This document shows positions 22,622 through 30,895 of a stretch of DNA of 64,000 bases, one piece after another. The notes beneath the pieces were generated by a model. That model saw only the letters and a program-made list of their open reading frames with translations, had not been told where the DNA came from and searched no databases. The stretch lies in NCBI RefSeq assembly GCF_024399315.1, contig NZ_CP075170.1, positions 2,356,001 to 2,420,000 on the forward strand, read 5' to 3'. Every line of letters starts with the position of its first letter. The stretch's first letter is position 1. The position numbers and the translations under genes are program-made. The DNA is from Chryseobacterium sp. MA9 (GTDB lineage: Bacteria > Bacteroidota > Bacteroidia > Flavobacteriales > Weeksellaceae).

Positions 22622-22676
22622 ACTACTCATGATTCAGCTTATTTCAATATATTCGTTCTCTTAAAAACTATTTCCA

Positions 22677-23198
22677 ATGAGCTACATCATGGTTGACATA
22701 GAGTCGGATGGCCCGATTCCCGGCGATTTTTCAATGGTCTGTTTCGGGGCAGTACTCGTCACAGAGGAACTGGACACCACTTTTTATGGAAAATTAAAAC
22801 CTGTTTCAGAGAAATTCAATCCTGATGCTTTAGCAGTTTCCGGTTTCAGCAGGGAAGAAACAATGAAATTTGATGATCCCGAGGAAGTAATGCTTTCCTT
22901 TGAAGACTGGATTAAGACCAATTCCAAAGGCAGACCTATTTTTATCAGTGATAATAATGGTTTCGACTGGATGTTTATCTGCTGGTATTTTCATCATTTT
23001 ATCGGACGGAATCCTTTTGGCTTTTCTTCCAGAAGGCTTTCTGATCTTTACTGCGGACTGGAAAAAGATACTTTTGCCCAATGGAAGCATCTCCGCAAGA
23101 CTGAACACACCCACAATCCTATAGACGATGCCCTAGGAAATGCAGAGGTTTTATTGTACATGAAAGAAGAAATGGGACTGAAAATTGCATTAAAATAG
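22677..23198 (+). CDS. DEDDh 3'-5' exonuclease-like protein
   Basis: 173 residues of the DnaQ/RNase T-like exonuclease fold. Motif I is MVDIESDGP (Asp and Glu metal ligands). Motif II lies around ISDNNGFDWMF. Motif III is HNPIDDALGNAE, with the histidine four residues before the aspartate as in DEDDh enzymes. The substrate could be RNA or DNA; the compact single-domain form resembles the 3'-5' exoribonuclease Rv2179c group. A GNAT gene follows 25 bp later. Confidence 0.82.
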   Translation: MSYIMVDIESDGPIPGDFSMVCFGAVLVTEELDTTFYGKLKPVSEKFNPDALAVSGFSREETMKFDDPEEVMLSFEDWIKTNSKGRPIFISDNNGFDWMFICWYFHHFIGRNPFGFSSRRLSDLYCGLEKDTFAQWKHLRKTEHTHNPIDDALGNAEVLLYMKEEMGLKIALK

Positions 23199-23223
23199 AA
23201 ACTCTAATTTTTTATTTTTGAAT

Positions 23224-23664
23224 ATGAATCTTAACCTGCACTACAAAAAAGCTGATGCAACTGATATTGATTTTCTTCTCGATCTTAGAATGAAAACCAT
23301 GAATCCTCATTATGAAACTTCAGGACTTTCTACTGACAGGGAAACAACCCTGCAAAGAGTTCTGTATCAGTTTGAAAAAGCCAATATTATTTTTTTAGAC
23401 AATCAACCCATCGGACTGTTAAAGCTAGACAGAACGTTTACCAACATTGAAGTCCTGCAGCTTCAGATTGATCCCGGCCAGCAAGGTAAAGGACTTGGAA
23501 AAAAGATTTTGTCTGATATTCTGGAGGAAGCTTCATTAGCAGGAAAAACGGTATCATTAAGTGTTTTAAAAACCAATAAAGCACAACATCTTTATAAAAG
23601 TCTGGGTTTCAGAATCGTGGATGAAGATCAGTATTCTTATTTTATGGAAACGGAAAGGCAGTAA
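23224..23664 (+). CDS. GNAT family N-acetyltransferase
   Basis: 146 residues from the ATG at 23224 (a TTG two codons earlier is less likely). GNAT motif A is LQIDPGQQGKGLGKKILSDI with the Q-x-x-G-x-G pyrophosphate loop. The C-terminal AQHLYKSLGFRIVDEDQYSY is the conserved motif B/tyrosine segment. The acceptor is unknown. Probably translated from the same message as the exonuclease gene upstream. Confidence 0.88.
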   Translation: MNLNLHYKKADATDIDFLLDLRMKTMNPHYETSGLSTDRETTLQRVLYQFEKANIIFLDNQPIGLLKLDRTFTNIEVLQLQIDPGQQGKGLGKKILSDILEEASLAGKTVSLSVLKTNKAQHLYKSLGFRIVDEDQYSYFMETERQ

Positions 23665-23680
23665 TTTGAAATCATTTAAG

Positions 23681-23819
23681 TTTTGGCTAAAGCGCCATTG
23701 GCATCTATATTTATTTTTTGATTTAAACACAGATATCACAAAATAAGCGAGCACAAATAATCACAATCATCCGCGAGATCTGAAAAATCTGAGATTGCTT
23801 CACTACGTTCGCAATGACC
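23681..23819. repeat. Mosaic of intergenic repeats
   Basis: Three repeat types lie head to tail: AAGTTTTGGCTAAAGCGCC (23681-23699; relative at 32051), an ACACAGATATCACAAAATAA block (23728 on), and GATTGCTTCACTACGTTCGC plus AATGAC (23793-23817; relative at 47112). It separates the convergent GNAT and kinase genes. Confidence 0.6.
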
Positions 23820-23821
23820 GT

Positions 23822-25333
23822 TTACTGATTCGCCATAGTCACATAGATTAGTCTTCCGCCTTCTTCTGCAGATAACAGTATTTTTTTACCATCCGTGAGT
23901 TCTACCATAGAACCGGGTGGAATTTCTTTTTGTTCTGTGACATCTTTCATTCCTGATAAGCCTTGGTTCACCAATACCCACTTTCCCTGGTGGAATGTAA
24001 AATACCCTACAGGCATTTTATCCTGCATCGTCAGATTTTCATTGCGTATCACTTTCCTGGAAACATGCCATTTGAATAAGTATTGATTATGATAAACCAT
24101 CAATCTGTGATTTTCTGGTTTCCATACCTCATCATCAAATTTAAAATATAAGTCTAAAACAGGTAATGTCCCCTGATGTGGTGTTCCGCAGAAAGGGCAT
24201 TTTGGACTGCTTGTATTATCAAAGACATACCATTTTTCGGTACAATTGGAATTGTGGCAAGGTTGTATAAGATCTACGGTTTTCAACAGAGCTGCTTCCC
24301 ATTCATTGGCTGTGGGACGTCTGATAGGATCATGCAATCCATCTATAAAGGTTTTTCTGAAAAGATCTGAAATATAGGGTCCGGTTATGGTATATGGAAT
24401 CTTTTGAGGATCTCCCCAGAATGCATCCCATTTTCTTAAATGATCTGCTTTTACATGATTGGATGGATTTTCCGGGTTTTCCACAAACATCGCTTTTTCT
24501 CCCATAGACAGAATTTCATCTTTTTCGGAATCCAGATCCCAGATTTTTCCCCCACGCAGCGGATGTCTTCTTAGCAGATACATATAAATCAGAACAGCAA
24601 GAGCGTGAAGATCTGTTTTTTGATTGGGTAAATGCCTGCCCGGATCCTGAAGGCTAAGGTGTTTTGTTTTCAACACTTCAGGCGCAATAAAGTCTGCTGT
24701 TCCTATTACTTCCGGCGGAAAGAGTTTGGGAACGACAAGACCGTCAATATCAATAATGCATGCAGATTTCGTTACGGGATCTACCAGAATATTGTTATAT
24801 GATAAATCGGAATGCGCCAACCCCATCTGATGCAGTTTTTTCACTCCTCTGCTGATATTGACTGCAATCTGAAAATAGCTCAGCCAGTCTCCCAGTTCTG
24901 ACTGATCCAGTCTCAGCGGATATTGCTGATTTCGGAACATAGGAGCTGTAAACCATTTCCCCACTTTATCCTGTCCCTGGATATTATCTGAGCCAATATA
25001 TCCTTTGGCAAAATAAAATTTATTGTGATAAACAGGAACTACAATTCCTGTGAGTTTATTTCTTTCAACAATATCATAAGGCCATCTGAATATTTCGTTC
25101 AGAAAGTATTCTGAAGTATTTCCATTCTGTATACTCTGCAAATAGGTGGAAACAATTCTCATGATTCTTTCTTTCTGTCCTTCATCCAGCGGACTCCGGT
25201 AAAAAGCCACCACATACTCTTTATCGGGAGAAAAATAAACATCTTTCACGCCACCCCGAATAGGGTTTTCATCTACATATTCATAGGATTTGGCTGTGTC
25301 CAGAACAGAAACAACCTTAATGATCTTTTTCAT
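23822..25333 (-). CDS. Protein kinase-like protein of the Ter stress operon
   Basis: 503 residues. The kinase core has the catalytic loop H174-S-D176-L-S-Y-N-N, a metal-binding D195-I-D-G198 in place of DFG, and APEV at 217-220. The usual subdomain II lysine is not obvious, so activity needs proof. A four-cysteine zinc ribbon (C359, C364, C379, C382) and a C-terminal ~110-residue beta-rich region, possibly FHA-like, follow. The zinc ribbon/kinase architecture is that of the kinase in TerY-P triads (vWA, PP2C, kinase). Last gene of the six-gene minus-strand operon, 4 bp after the PP2C gene. Confidence 0.85.
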   Translation of the reverse strand: MKKIIKVVSVLDTAKSYEYVDENPIRGGVKDVYFSPDKEYVVAFYRSPLDEGQKERIMRIVSTYLQSIQNGNTSEYFLNEIFRWPYDIVERNKLTGIVVPVYHNKFYFAKGYIGSDNIQGQDKVGKWFTAPMFRNQQYPLRLDQSELGDWLSYFQIAVNISRGVKKLHQMGLAHSDLSYNNILVDPVTKSACIIDIDGLVVPKLFPPEVIGTADFIAPEVLKTKHLSLQDPGRHLPNQKTDLHALAVLIYMYLLRRHPLRGGKIWDLDSEKDEILSMGEKAMFVENPENPSNHVKADHLRKWDAFWGDPQKIPYTITGPYISDLFRKTFIDGLHDPIRRPTANEWEAALLKTVDLIQPCHNSNCTEKWYVFDNTSSPKCPFCGTPHQGTLPVLDLYFKFDDEVWKPENHRLMVYHNQYLFKWHVSRKVIRNENLTMQDKMPVGYFTFHQGKWVLVNQGLSGMKDVTEQKEIPPGSMVELTDGKKILLSAEEGGRLIYVTMANQ

Positions 25334-25337
25334 GGTA

Positions 25338-26612
25338 TTAATAGATTATTGCCAATGTACGGTCATCGTGATTTCCCCTGCTCCAGAAATCGCTCCAAAT
25401 TAAAAGTTCTTCATCAATTTTTTCATCGTTGATAAAATCTGCTTTCGTCCGGTCATCATTATTTCCGGCAAGGTCTTCAAAAAGTAATTTCCAGCTTTCA
25501 GTATCTTCCAGTTTATTTTCTGTAATGAATTTAGGATCATAAATACCATCCGTCATCAGCACAAGATAGGAAAAATCATCCACAGAGGTAATTTGGAAAC
25601 GGGAACTCATCTGATCGTTGAAAATTTCTTTCATAGTGATAAAACGGGTACCTCCGCTAAATTCTCCTACATCCATCCGATTTAAAAGTTTCACTTCAGA
25701 AAAATCAGGATTAATGAGATTAATAGGGCAATCTCCCACTCCAAAACTAAGAATCACATATCCGAAACTGAATTTTTTAAGTAATGTAAAAATCAGTGTA
25801 GCATGCAGATCAGTTACGGACAGAGTATTTTCTGCTGCAGCTTTTTCTAATGTCTGATAAACTTCTGCAACACTTTCTAATAAAATATTTTTAATATTTT
25901 GTTCTGCTTCTGAATGTTCTTCAATGGAAGCATCAGCATTATACATCCAGTTGATATTATTTTCAATTCTGCTTAAAATCTCCTGCGAATTGAAAAACTG
26001 ATTGATTGTTACTGTAGCCAATCTTGAACCTTCTCTTGCAGCCACTGCTGAGCCGGCTCCATCTGAAACAGAGACAATATTCCAGTCTTTGGGAAGGTTA
26101 TTCACGGCAAAATCATCTTCACGGAATTTGCCTTCATGAGCATGAGAACGTCCTCTTTTGGAAGCAACAACAATTTTTTTATCTGAAAAAGAACCTTTGT
26201 ATGAATCTTCTTCCGACTTATAAAAAGCAGCATTTCTATCGCTTGGAATATTTTTCCATAAATCTTTCGGATCTGCGTTTACAAAGAGCTGTATTTTTTT
26301 AGTTTCAATTTGATTCCGATCATGAATGTGATAAAACTGAACATCCAAATGATGGATATTGTTGGTAACCGGAGTTCCTGAAATCTTTCCATTTTCAAAA
26401 GTAAGACCTGTTTCTTCCAGGTTTCTGATACTCTGAATTTTTATGTTCGGAAAATCTTCCATGTCAAGGCTGAATTCATAGAACTGCTTTGCACTGGCAT
26501 TCTTCAATAGCCAATGAGCATCTTTGAACTCTTCTTTTTCTCTATAAATAGCAGCTTGTTCCATCGTCTTTGGCTTAAATTCAGAGACTGATTTCCGAAA
26601 AAACTTCCCCAT
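25338..26612 (-). CDS. PP2C family phosphatase of the Ter stress operon
   Basis: 424 residues. Residues ~145-424 form a PP2C-type Ser/Thr phosphatase with metal-binding motifs REDDFAV, VSDGAGSA (D184), LMTDGIYD and the final NHDDRTLAII. The N-terminal ~120 residues contain LTFENGKISGTPVTNN (residues 70-85), which resembles the putative-Ig (He_PIG) motif and may recognise a partner. It would reverse phosphorylation by the adjacent kinase. It sits between the kinase (4-bp gap) and vWA (2-bp gap) genes, so co-translation is likely. Confidence 0.88.
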   Translation of the reverse strand: MGKFFRKSVSEFKPKTMEQAAIYREKEEFKDAHWLLKNASAKQFYEFSLDMEDFPNIKIQSIRNLEETGLTFENGKISGTPVTNNIHHLDVQFYHIHDRNQIETKKIQLFVNADPKDLWKNIPSDRNAAFYKSEEDSYKGSFSDKKIVVASKRGRSHAHEGKFREDDFAVNNLPKDWNIVSVSDGAGSAVAAREGSRLATVTINQFFNSQEILSRIENNINWMYNADASIEEHSEAEQNIKNILLESVAEVYQTLEKAAAENTLSVTDLHATLIFTLLKKFSFGYVILSFGVGDCPINLINPDFSEVKLLNRMDVGEFSGGTRFITMKEIFNDQMSSRFQITSVDDFSYLVLMTDGIYDPKFITENKLEDTESWKLLFEDLAGNNDDRTKADFINDEKIDEELLIWSDFWSRGNHDDRTLAIIY

Positions 26613-26614
26613 CG

Positions 26615-27658
26615 TTATCCCAAGGTTCTGTTAATATCAAATCCACCCCCGGAAAACCCATAATAATCTGAAGTTCCACACCATGGGCATTTGCTGTATC
26701 CTTCTCCTCTCAGGCAGTGAATACCGCCGCAGGAACAGGTAGCTAATGCAATGGGATTGGCACAGTGAGGACATGAAGTTCCACCGTCCAGTTCTTCTAT
26801 ATTAATTTTAAGGTGGGTTTTCTGATTTGAGGAAAGTCTGTAGTACGCTTGTTCATCAATTTTATAAGCCCCGTCCAGTCTGTAATATCTTGTAGCCATT
26901 CCCGGTATGCTTGATTCGGCAAATGCTTTTTTAAATTTCATCAGATAAAGCTTTTCCGTTTCCTGGCATTTCCCGTTCAATACTACAAAATTGTTGTCCG
27001 GGAATCTCTGTTCCATCTCAGGGTCTACTTTTTCAAGAATAAGGGAATCAATCTTAGAAAGGTTGATTCCTTCTTTTTTGGCTTCCGTTACACTCTGGCT
27101 GGTTGTTTTAATAGAATCTGTTACCCATTTGAAAAATTCTTTATAGGAATTCTCATCAGAGTTATTAAACAGCAATACATTATCGGCTAATGAGCCGAGA
27201 AGTTTGTAGTTTGTATTTTCACCAATAGATACGGCAATTGTATTAGGTTTCCCACTGTACTTATTATTCCATCTCTCAATGGCTTTCGTGGCATCATCAG
27301 TGGGAACTCCGTCTGTAAACAGAAAAACAATAGGTTTCCAGTCTCCTTTTCTTTCATAGGTTGTTTTCACAATATCCCTGTCGATACAATCCATTACTTT
27401 GATCAAACCCTGGGAAAGTGATGTCCCGCTCCCGATTGGAATTTTAGGCGGATAAAAGCTGATAATATCCTGCAATGGAGTAATCACTTCTGCTTCTCCT
27501 GCAAAACCTATCACGGAAATATATACGGTTTCAAGTGAATACGGATCTTTTTTTAATTCCCTGATAATATTGGCGATACCTTCCTGTACCTGCTCAATAG
27601 GTTCTCCAACCATAGATTCGGAGATGTCTACTAAAAAATAAATAGGCAGTCTTCTCAT
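26615..27658 (-). CDS. TerY-like vWA protein with C-terminal zinc ribbon
   Basis: 347 residues. The von Willebrand A domain (about 1-200) has an intact MIDAS, D11-I-S13-E-S15, with LFTDGVPTDD as the later metal loop. A ~70-residue linker leads to a Cys-rich end with CPHC, CSCGG and CPWCG. This is the TerY form with a zinc ribbon. Proposed to be a metal-dependent adaptor for the PP2C/kinase pair in the cytoplasm. It follows a second, shorter vWA gene by 17 bp. Confidence 0.88.
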   Translation of the reverse strand: MRRLPIYFLVDISESMVGEPIEQVQEGIANIIRELKKDPYSLETVYISVIGFAGEAEVITPLQDIISFYPPKIPIGSGTSLSQGLIKVMDCIDRDIVKTTYERKGDWKPIVFLFTDGVPTDDATKAIERWNNKYSGKPNTIAVSIGENTNYKLLGSLADNVLLFNNSDENSYKEFFKWVTDSIKTTSQSVTEAKKEGINLSKIDSLILEKVDPEMEQRFPDNNFVVLNGKCQETEKLYLMKFKKAFAESSIPGMATRYYRLDGAYKIDEQAYYRLSSNQKTHLKINIEELDGGTSCPHCANPIALATCSCGGIHCLRGEGYSKCPWCGTSDYYGFSGGGFDINRTLG

Positions 27659-27675
27659 GTTGTAAAGACAATTTT

Positions 27676-28314
27676 TTAAATAATAATATTAAGCTCCGAT
27701 GGCGGCGGAGGCAGTGTGATATTTTCTCCCGTATTTTGTGAATGTCCTCCCTGTGTGATGGAAGAACTCACCCATTTGAAAAAGGAAGAAAGGGTAATAG
27801 CGTCTGTAGTATCAAGTTTTACCACATGATCTGTCAGTTCCTTCAAAAACTGTTCATCAGCTTTCGGACCTGCTGCGCACCCTACGATAGCACCAAACTC
27901 CAATCCCCTGATCACAGGAATCATCTGTCTGTACTTCTGGATATCTGAAGGTTTTCCATCTGTAAATATAAAAAGTAATGGCTGCCAGTCTCCTTTTGCT
28001 TCAGCTGATTCTTTTACTATTTCTTTTTGTACCAATCCGGAAACCATTTCCAATGCAGCTCCTGTATGTGTTGGGCCACTGTCCGGACAGGTAATTTCCA
28101 TGGGATAAAAACTGGCCAGATCTGTTAAAGGAATAATATTTTTAACTTCTCTATCGAAGGTAATGACGCTTAGATGCAGACTGTCCATCGCCTGCGGATC
28201 TGCACGAAGCATACTGATCAATCCGTTGAATCCATTATTCAGTGCCTGAATGGGCTCACCGTTCATAGAACCTGAGGTATCTAATAAAAAATAAGCTAAT
28301 AATCTCCTGCTCAT
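27676..28314 (-). CDS. TerY-like vWA protein
   Basis: 212 residues, essentially one vWA domain with an intact MIDAS (D12-T-S14-G-S16) and FIFTDGKPSDI, ending in the Pro-rich tail LPPPPSELNIII. It is the family form found beside TerD genes. Its ATG overlaps (TAATG) the stop of an ORF remnant that encodes a very similar tail, LPPPASELIFVI, upstream. This suggests it was once the second of two tandem copies. It lies between the terD genes and the longer vWA gene. Confidence 0.9.
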   Translation of the reverse strand: MSRRLLAYFLLDTSGSMNGEPIQALNNGFNGLISMLRADPQAMDSLHLSVITFDREVKNIIPLTDLASFYPMEITCPDSGPTHTGAALEMVSGLVQKEIVKESAEAKGDWQPLLFIFTDGKPSDIQKYRQMIPVIRGLEFGAIVGCAAGPKADEQFLKELTDHVVKLDTTDAITLSSFFKWVSSSITQGGHSQNTGENITLPPPPSELNIII

Positions 28315-28352
28315 TATATGACAAATATTAATTCTGAAGCCGGCGGAGGAAG
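28314..28352 (-). pseudogene. C-terminal remnant of a deleted vWA (terY-like) gene
   Basis: The minus strand at 28352-28314 encodes LPPPASELIFVI plus TAA, matching the tail LPPPPSELNIII of the next gene in 8 of 12 positions. It lacks a start codon and any vWA domain, and its stop overlaps the next ATG as in coupled operon genes. Best read as what is left of an upstream paralogue. Confidence 0.55.
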
Positions 28353-28375
28353 TCGAAGACTTCCTCCGCCGGCTT
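28337..28375. repeat. Perfect 18-bp inverted repeat inside the Ter operon
   Basis: Arms AAGCCGGCGGAGGAAGTC (28337-28354) and exact complement (28358-28375), loop GAA. On the minus strand no T run follows, so it is not a standard terminator for this operon; it would form a very stable mRNA hairpin 22 nt before the vWA start. Confidence 0.85.
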
Positions 28376-28403
28376 TTATTTTGGTTTGATAAAATTTGAG
28401 AAT

Positions 28404-29081
28404 CTAATTGGAATAAGCGTACTGCTGTCTCAGAATATCTATAAAGTTATCTGTATGATGCGGCTCACCCACAGCACGGAATTTCCAGTCTCCGTTATGA
28501 CGGTATGCTTCTGCAAAAACCATTGCACACATTCCGTTCATACTTGAATCGCCAGAAAGGCTGTATTTTGTAATTTCTTTTCCTGAAGCATCCACAGCCC
28601 GGATAAATGCATTTTCGATCATTCCGAAATGCTGGTTATTAGTTTTTCCCTGATAAATGGTAACAAGGAATACAATTTTCTGGTAACTTTGATCCAGCTG
28701 ATCCAATTTTACAATGATCTGCTCATCATCCCCATCTCCGGCTCCGGTTCTGTTATCACCTGTAAGCCATACATTTCCGCTTGGATGCTGCATAGAATTG
28801 AAGAAAACCACATCTCCCTGATATAGCCCCATCTGTCTTCCGTCATTGGTCTGTACCGTTCTTCCAAGATTGGCTACTTTTCCGTTACCATCCAAGAGGA
28901 AAGCCACTGCATCAAGGTCATATTCGGCTTCTTTACTGAAGAGTTTTCCAAAGAATCCACTCCCTTGTTTTCTTACATCCCATCCTAAGCCAATGGTTAC
29001 TTTTGAAAGATCATAGACGCTTTCTCCGCGATCATTCTTTCTTAAATCAATCGTTTGTCCTTTCTGTAAATTAATTGCCAT
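28404..29081 (-). CDS. TerD family stress protein
   Basis: 225 residues. It opens with the TerD signature MAINLQKGQTIDLRKN and TIGLGWDVRK. The calcium-binding acidic loops are YDLDAVAFLLDGNGKV and DNRTGAGDGDDEQI. An extra ~20-residue insertion (KQGSGFFGKLFSKEAEY) sits before the first loop. TerD proteins are cytoplasmic Ca2+-binding proteins of tellurite, phage and general stress systems. Second of two adjacent paralogues (30-bp gap); it shares its first 9 residues almost exactly with the other. Confidence 0.93.
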   Translation of the reverse strand: MAINLQKGQTIDLRKNDRGESVYDLSKVTIGLGWDVRKQGSGFFGKLFSKEAEYDLDAVAFLLDGNGKVANLGRTVQTNDGRQMGLYQGDVVFFNSMQHPSGNVWLTGDNRTGAGDGDDEQIIVKLDQLDQSYQKIVFLVTIYQGKTNNQHFGMIENAFIRAVDASGKEITKYSLSGDSSMNGMCAMVFAEAYRHNGDWKFRAVGEPHHTDNFIDILRQQYAYSN

Positions 29082-29110
29082 AGTTATCGTTTTTGTGTAT
29101 TTGGATGTTT

Positions 29111-29686
29111 TTATTTGATGATTTGTCCTTTATAGTATTTCTCTAGAAAAAAGCCCAGATCTGCTCTGTACCCTATTCCTGAGGCTTCAAACTTCCAGCT
29201 TCCATTTCTTTTGTACAGCCTTCCAAACTCTACCCCTGTTTCAATGGAGAAATCTTCATCCAGCTCATATTTTGCAATTTCCTGGTTTGAATGATTATCC
29301 ACAACTCTGATATAAGAGTTTCTTACCTGTCCGAAATTCTGTCTTCTTCTTTCAAAATCTTCTATGGTTACTACGAAAAGAATCTCTTCCACTCTTGAAT
29401 CTACTTTATCCAGATCTATTACGATTGCTTCATCATCGTCACCATCACTGTTTTTACCACTGGGATCATCTCCTGTATGGGTAAGAGCTCCGTCCGGAGA
29501 ATTCAGGTTATTGTAAAAAACAAAGTATTCTTCACTTACTAATTTTCTGTCAGAATCAATCATGATTGCAGAAGCATCCAGGTCAAAATCGTAACCGGTT
29601 CCTTCATTAGGATCCCAGCCTAATCCAATCGTCATTTTAGTCAATCCTATCTCGATCTTTTGTCCTTTCTGTAGATTAATTGCCAT
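29111..29686 (-). CDS. TerD family stress protein
   Basis: 191 residues, a standard-length TerD. It begins MAINLQKGQKIEIGLTKMTI and has the two acidic Ca2+ loops YDFDLDASAIMIDSDRK and GKNSDGDDDEAI. The conserved end EFGRLYKRNGSWKFEASGIG is present. As first gene of the operon it lies behind a TAAATTTG -7 box about 58 bp upstream. Probably works with the downstream vWA, PP2C and kinase proteins in a calcium- and phosphorylation-linked stress response, as proposed for TerD/TerY systems. Confidence 0.94.
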   Translation of the reverse strand: MAINLQKGQKIEIGLTKMTIGLGWDPNEGTGYDFDLDASAIMIDSDRKLVSEEYFVFYNNLNSPDGALTHTGDDPSGKNSDGDDDEAIVIDLDKVDSRVEEILFVVTIEDFERRRQNFGQVRNSYIRVVDNHSNQEIAKYELDEDFSIETGVEFGRLYKRNGSWKFEASGIGYRADLGFFLEKYYKGQIIK

Positions 29687-29743
29687 AGTGTTTTATATTA
29701 TGATTATTTTTCGCATTAAGATAGAAGTGATTTATGAATTGAC

Positions 29744-29751
29744 CAAATTTA
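29744..29751 (-). promoter_or_regulatory. -7 promoter box of the Ter operon
   Basis: The minus strand reads TAAATTTG, matching TAnnTTTG, 58 bp upstream of the first terD gene. No clear -33 TTG at 17-21 bp. Confidence 0.5.
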
Positions 29752-29810
29752 TTTAGGAAAAAATGATCTATAGAGCCCGATTAAAGCTATTTAAGTCACA
29801 AATCACCATA

Positions 29811-29839
29811 AAAAAAAGGCCCAATTAAAAAATTGGGCC
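29811..29839 (-). terminator. Terminator after the flippase-like gene
   Basis: Stem GGCCCAATT/AATTGGGCC with loop of four, followed by T7 on the minus strand. It closes the panD-flippase transcript. Confidence 0.9.
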
Positions 29840-29863
29840 CTGTATTGTAAAAAGAGTATTAAA

Positions 29864-30892
29864 TTAATTTTCAAACTCCTTATCCGATACGGCAGCATTT
29901 CTTGCTTTTGCCAGCATAGGAATGGAAATCAACCCCATCACCAGCATAATAACAATCTGCAGCGGTAAAGAAATAAAGGAATAGGTAAGCCCCATTTCAC
30001 CTCCGAAATCAGCACTTTTTCCTACTGAAATAAAGAGAGCCATGAAACCATACTTCATAGCAAGGTTATAAGCTCCGATACCTCCACTGGCGGGAATTAT
30101 CATTCCCAATGTTCCCACAACAATAATGAAGAAGCCGTCTGCAAAGGTAAATGCAGATGTTTCAGGAAGTGCAAAGCAAACCAGATAAGCAGCTAAATAA
30201 TAACAAATCCAGATTCCCAGTGTATAAAAGATGAATTTTCCTTTCTCTTTTAATTTAAAGATGGAAGTTATCCCCTGAAAAATTCCATCAATAAAGTTGA
30301 CAATTTTTCCTAAAAACGGAATTCGTGAAAGTTTCTTTTTGAATACAAAAAATAAAACTGTTCCTGCAATCAGAATTGAAAGGACTAATAAAATCTTATT
30401 AGGATTCATATTTATTCCGGAATTTTTATAGAATGACAGAATTGCATCATATTTAAACAACAAAGTCAATCCTAAAAAACCGAGCATACATATAAGGTCT
30501 ACCACTCTTTCCAAAATGATAGTTCCAAAAGATTTGTCTACAGGTACTTTTTCTACTCCATACAGAGCCGTAGCTCTTGCCACTTCCCCACTTCTCGGAA
30601 TGGTAAGGTTCATCAGATATCCGAATGATATTGACCAAAGGGAATTGGAATTTGAAATTTTGTATCCCATGGGTTCCAGCATCAGGTTCCAGCGAATAGC
30701 CCTAAACCAATAAGCAAGAAGGCCAAATACGGATGCAAACAGCACCCATAAATAATTCGCTTTCGCCAGTGACTTCTGAATTACTTTAAAATCAAGCCCT
30801 CTTAAGGCAAGCCATAAAAAAAAGCCTGCAAAAGCAAGCGATATTACTATTGTTAATATTGATTTTACGGGACTTTTTGATGTTTTCTCCAT
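29864..30892 (-). CDS. Lysylphosphatidylglycerol synthase TM region / UPF0104 protein
   Basis: 342-residue inner-membrane protein with about eight hydrophobic helices. It carries the UPF0104 / LPG-synthase transmembrane-region family hallmarks: a first-helix VISLAFAGFFLWLALRGLDF and an internal PRSGEVARATALYGVEKVPV segment. There is no C-terminal MprF-type synthase domain, so it is a flippase-like single-domain form whose lipid substrate is unknown. It lies 3 bp downstream of panD, a pairing commonly kept in flavobacteria, and ends at a strong terminator. Confidence 0.88.
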   Translation of the reverse strand: MEKTSKSPVKSILTIVISLAFAGFFLWLALRGLDFKVIQKSLAKANYLWVLFASVFGLLAYWFRAIRWNLMLEPMGYKISNSNSLWSISFGYLMNLTIPRSGEVARATALYGVEKVPVDKSFGTIILERVVDLICMLGFLGLTLLFKYDAILSFYKNSGINMNPNKILLVLSILIAGTVLFFVFKKKLSRIPFLGKIVNFIDGIFQGITSIFKLKEKGKFIFYTLGIWICYYLAAYLVCFALPETSAFTFADGFFIIVVGTLGMIIPASGGIGAYNLAMKYGFMALFISVGKSADFGGEMGLTYSFISLPLQIVIMLVMGLISIPMLAKARNAAVSDKEFEN

Positions 30893-30895
30893 GTA

